From contig SLJK01000113.1 of assembly GCA_007135125.1 (NCBI GenBank), positions 1-44,258 on the forward strand: a stretch of DNA of 44,258 nucleotides, given 5' to 3'. The notes below the pieces were generated by a model. The model saw only the letters and a program-made list of their open reading frames with translations, had not been told where the DNA came from and did no database searches. Of the stretch, positions 43,187-44,258 are shown in pieces. The stretch is from Syntrophomonadaceae bacterium. GTDB taxonomy: Bacteria; Bacillota; Dethiobacteria; DTU022; UBA8154. The first letter of the stretch is position 1; the number at the start of each line of letters is the position of its first letter. A program made the position numbers and the translations under genes.

Positions 43187-44239
43187 CTACCCTCCTCCGT
43201 CATACAGCTCCATAATCCGGTTAGCTGCCCCTTCGTCCAAAACCAGAAGATCCCGGGGATGATTGCCTACCACGGCTACAATAGCTTCCGCCTTTTTTCT
43301 TCCACCAGCCACCACAATAATGTTACGGGCCTTTTCACCAAGTTCTTCCAGGTAAAACCCCAAGCTGGGTATACGTTCCACTATCTCTCCCTGGCTGTTG
43401 AAGAAAAGGCCGAAAACCTCTCCCACAGCACCTTTTCTTTGCAGTCTTTCTATCTCGCCCGGGCCTGCTCCCCGGCGTGCGGCCATATCTTCAGCTGTTC
43501 CTATACCGTGGACCAATACTCTGGCAGAATTAATGAGCTCTAAAATCTCTTGTGTTTTAGTGTCCTGCAGCAGCATCTCCAGTGCTTCCTGGCTCAATGA
43601 ATCAGGCAGATGAAGAAGGCGATAATTGGTCTTGAGTTTCCTGGCCACCCGGGCAGCGATAGTATTGGCCTGGTATTCCACCTCTTCGCCCAGCCCACCC
43701 CTGGCAGGCACCACAGTTATACCTTCAGGAGCGGGAACAAAAGGTAACATTTCGGCGACGGCAGCACAGGATGTTCCCCCAGAAACGGCCAACACCATCT
43801 CCGGTTCCAGGCACTCCCGCAAGATTTTGGCGGCAGCACGACCCATCTCCGGCAGTACAAACTCATCACTCTCCAGGTTTCCTGGCACCACGATCACTCG
43901 CTTTACTTTAAGCAGCTGCAAAAGCTTTTCTTCCAACAGGGTAATACCCAGGAAATATTTCAGGTAGGGCGGAAAAACCTTGACAAGGTTTTCGCCGGTA
44001 GTAGTGGGCAAAAGACCTCTTTTATCAACTGTAACCAGGCCCTGCTCTCTTAGCACTTCGATTTCGTTGCGCATCACCCTTTCACCCACTTGAAAATAAG
44101 AAGCCAGGGCGCGGCGACCGAGAGGGGCTGAGTAGAATATTTTCCGCAGCAAACGGTATCGATTTACAATAATTTCGGGAAATTCCGGCGCCAGTAGCGC
44201 CAGGTATTCTTGACCGGGTTCATGTAAGGTCAAAAACAT
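43187..44239 (-). CDS. cggR: Central glycolytic genes regulator, SorC/DeoR family
   Basis: N-terminal HTH (LLRKIFYSAPLGRRALASYFQVGERVMRNEIEVLREQGLV), SorC effector domain; first gene of a cggR-gap-pgk-tpiA-gpmI-eno cluster. Confidence 0.9.
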   Translation of the reverse strand: MFLTLHEPGQEYLALLAPEFPEIIVNRYRLLRKIFYSAPLGRRALASYFQVGERVMRNEIEVLREQGLVTVDKRGLLPTTTGENLVKVFPPYLKYFLGITLLEEKLLQLLKVKRVIVVPGNLESDEFVLPEMGRAAAKILRECLEPEMVLAVSGGTSCAAVAEMLPFVPAPEGITVVPARGGLGEEVEYQANTIAARVARKLKTNYRLLHLPDSLSQEALEMLLQDTKTQEILELINSARVLVHGIGTAEDMAARRGAGPGEIERLQRKGAVGEVFGLFFNSQGEIVERIPSLGFYLEELGEKARNIIVVAGGRKKAEAIVAVVGNHPRDLLVLDEGAANRIMELYDGGG

Positions 44240-44258
44240 ACCCCCTTTCCGCTGCAGA

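Overview
The 44.3-kb window looks like a Firmicutes/Clostridia-type chromosome. It has three parts. (1) Positions 1-22 kb, all minus strand, hold a nearly complete anaerobic (cbi-type) cobalamin pathway in two blocks, each preceded by a cobalamin riboswitch and terminator. One block is cbiB-cobS-cobD-cobT-cobC-precorrin-2 dehydrogenase-hemC-cobA/hemD-hemL. The other is an ECF cobalt transporter (cbiQ, cbiO, lipoprotein, cbiM, CbiL/NikL-like) followed by cobQ-cbiA-C-D-E-T-L-F-G. (2) Positions 22-31 kb are an accessory island, mostly plus strand: a cupin/small membrane protein/TetR operon, a J-domain protein interrupted by an in-frame TGA, a MarR-hgcA-hgcB operon (mercury-methylation gene pair), a PerR/Fur-katG operon and a CPBP membrane protease. 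(3) Positions 31-44 kb, minus strand, are housekeeping: tmRNA, smpB, rnr, membrane pyrophosphatase, secG, eno, gpmI, tpiA, pgk, gap and a CggR-type regulator. The strongest observation is the corrinoid-dependent HgcA/HgcB pair. It is translationally coupled to a cysteine-rich MarR regulator, lies under a near-consensus promoter overlapped by perfect palindromes, and is next to the B12/cobalt supply genes. All calls come from reading the sequence and the supplied ORF translations; no database searches were run.
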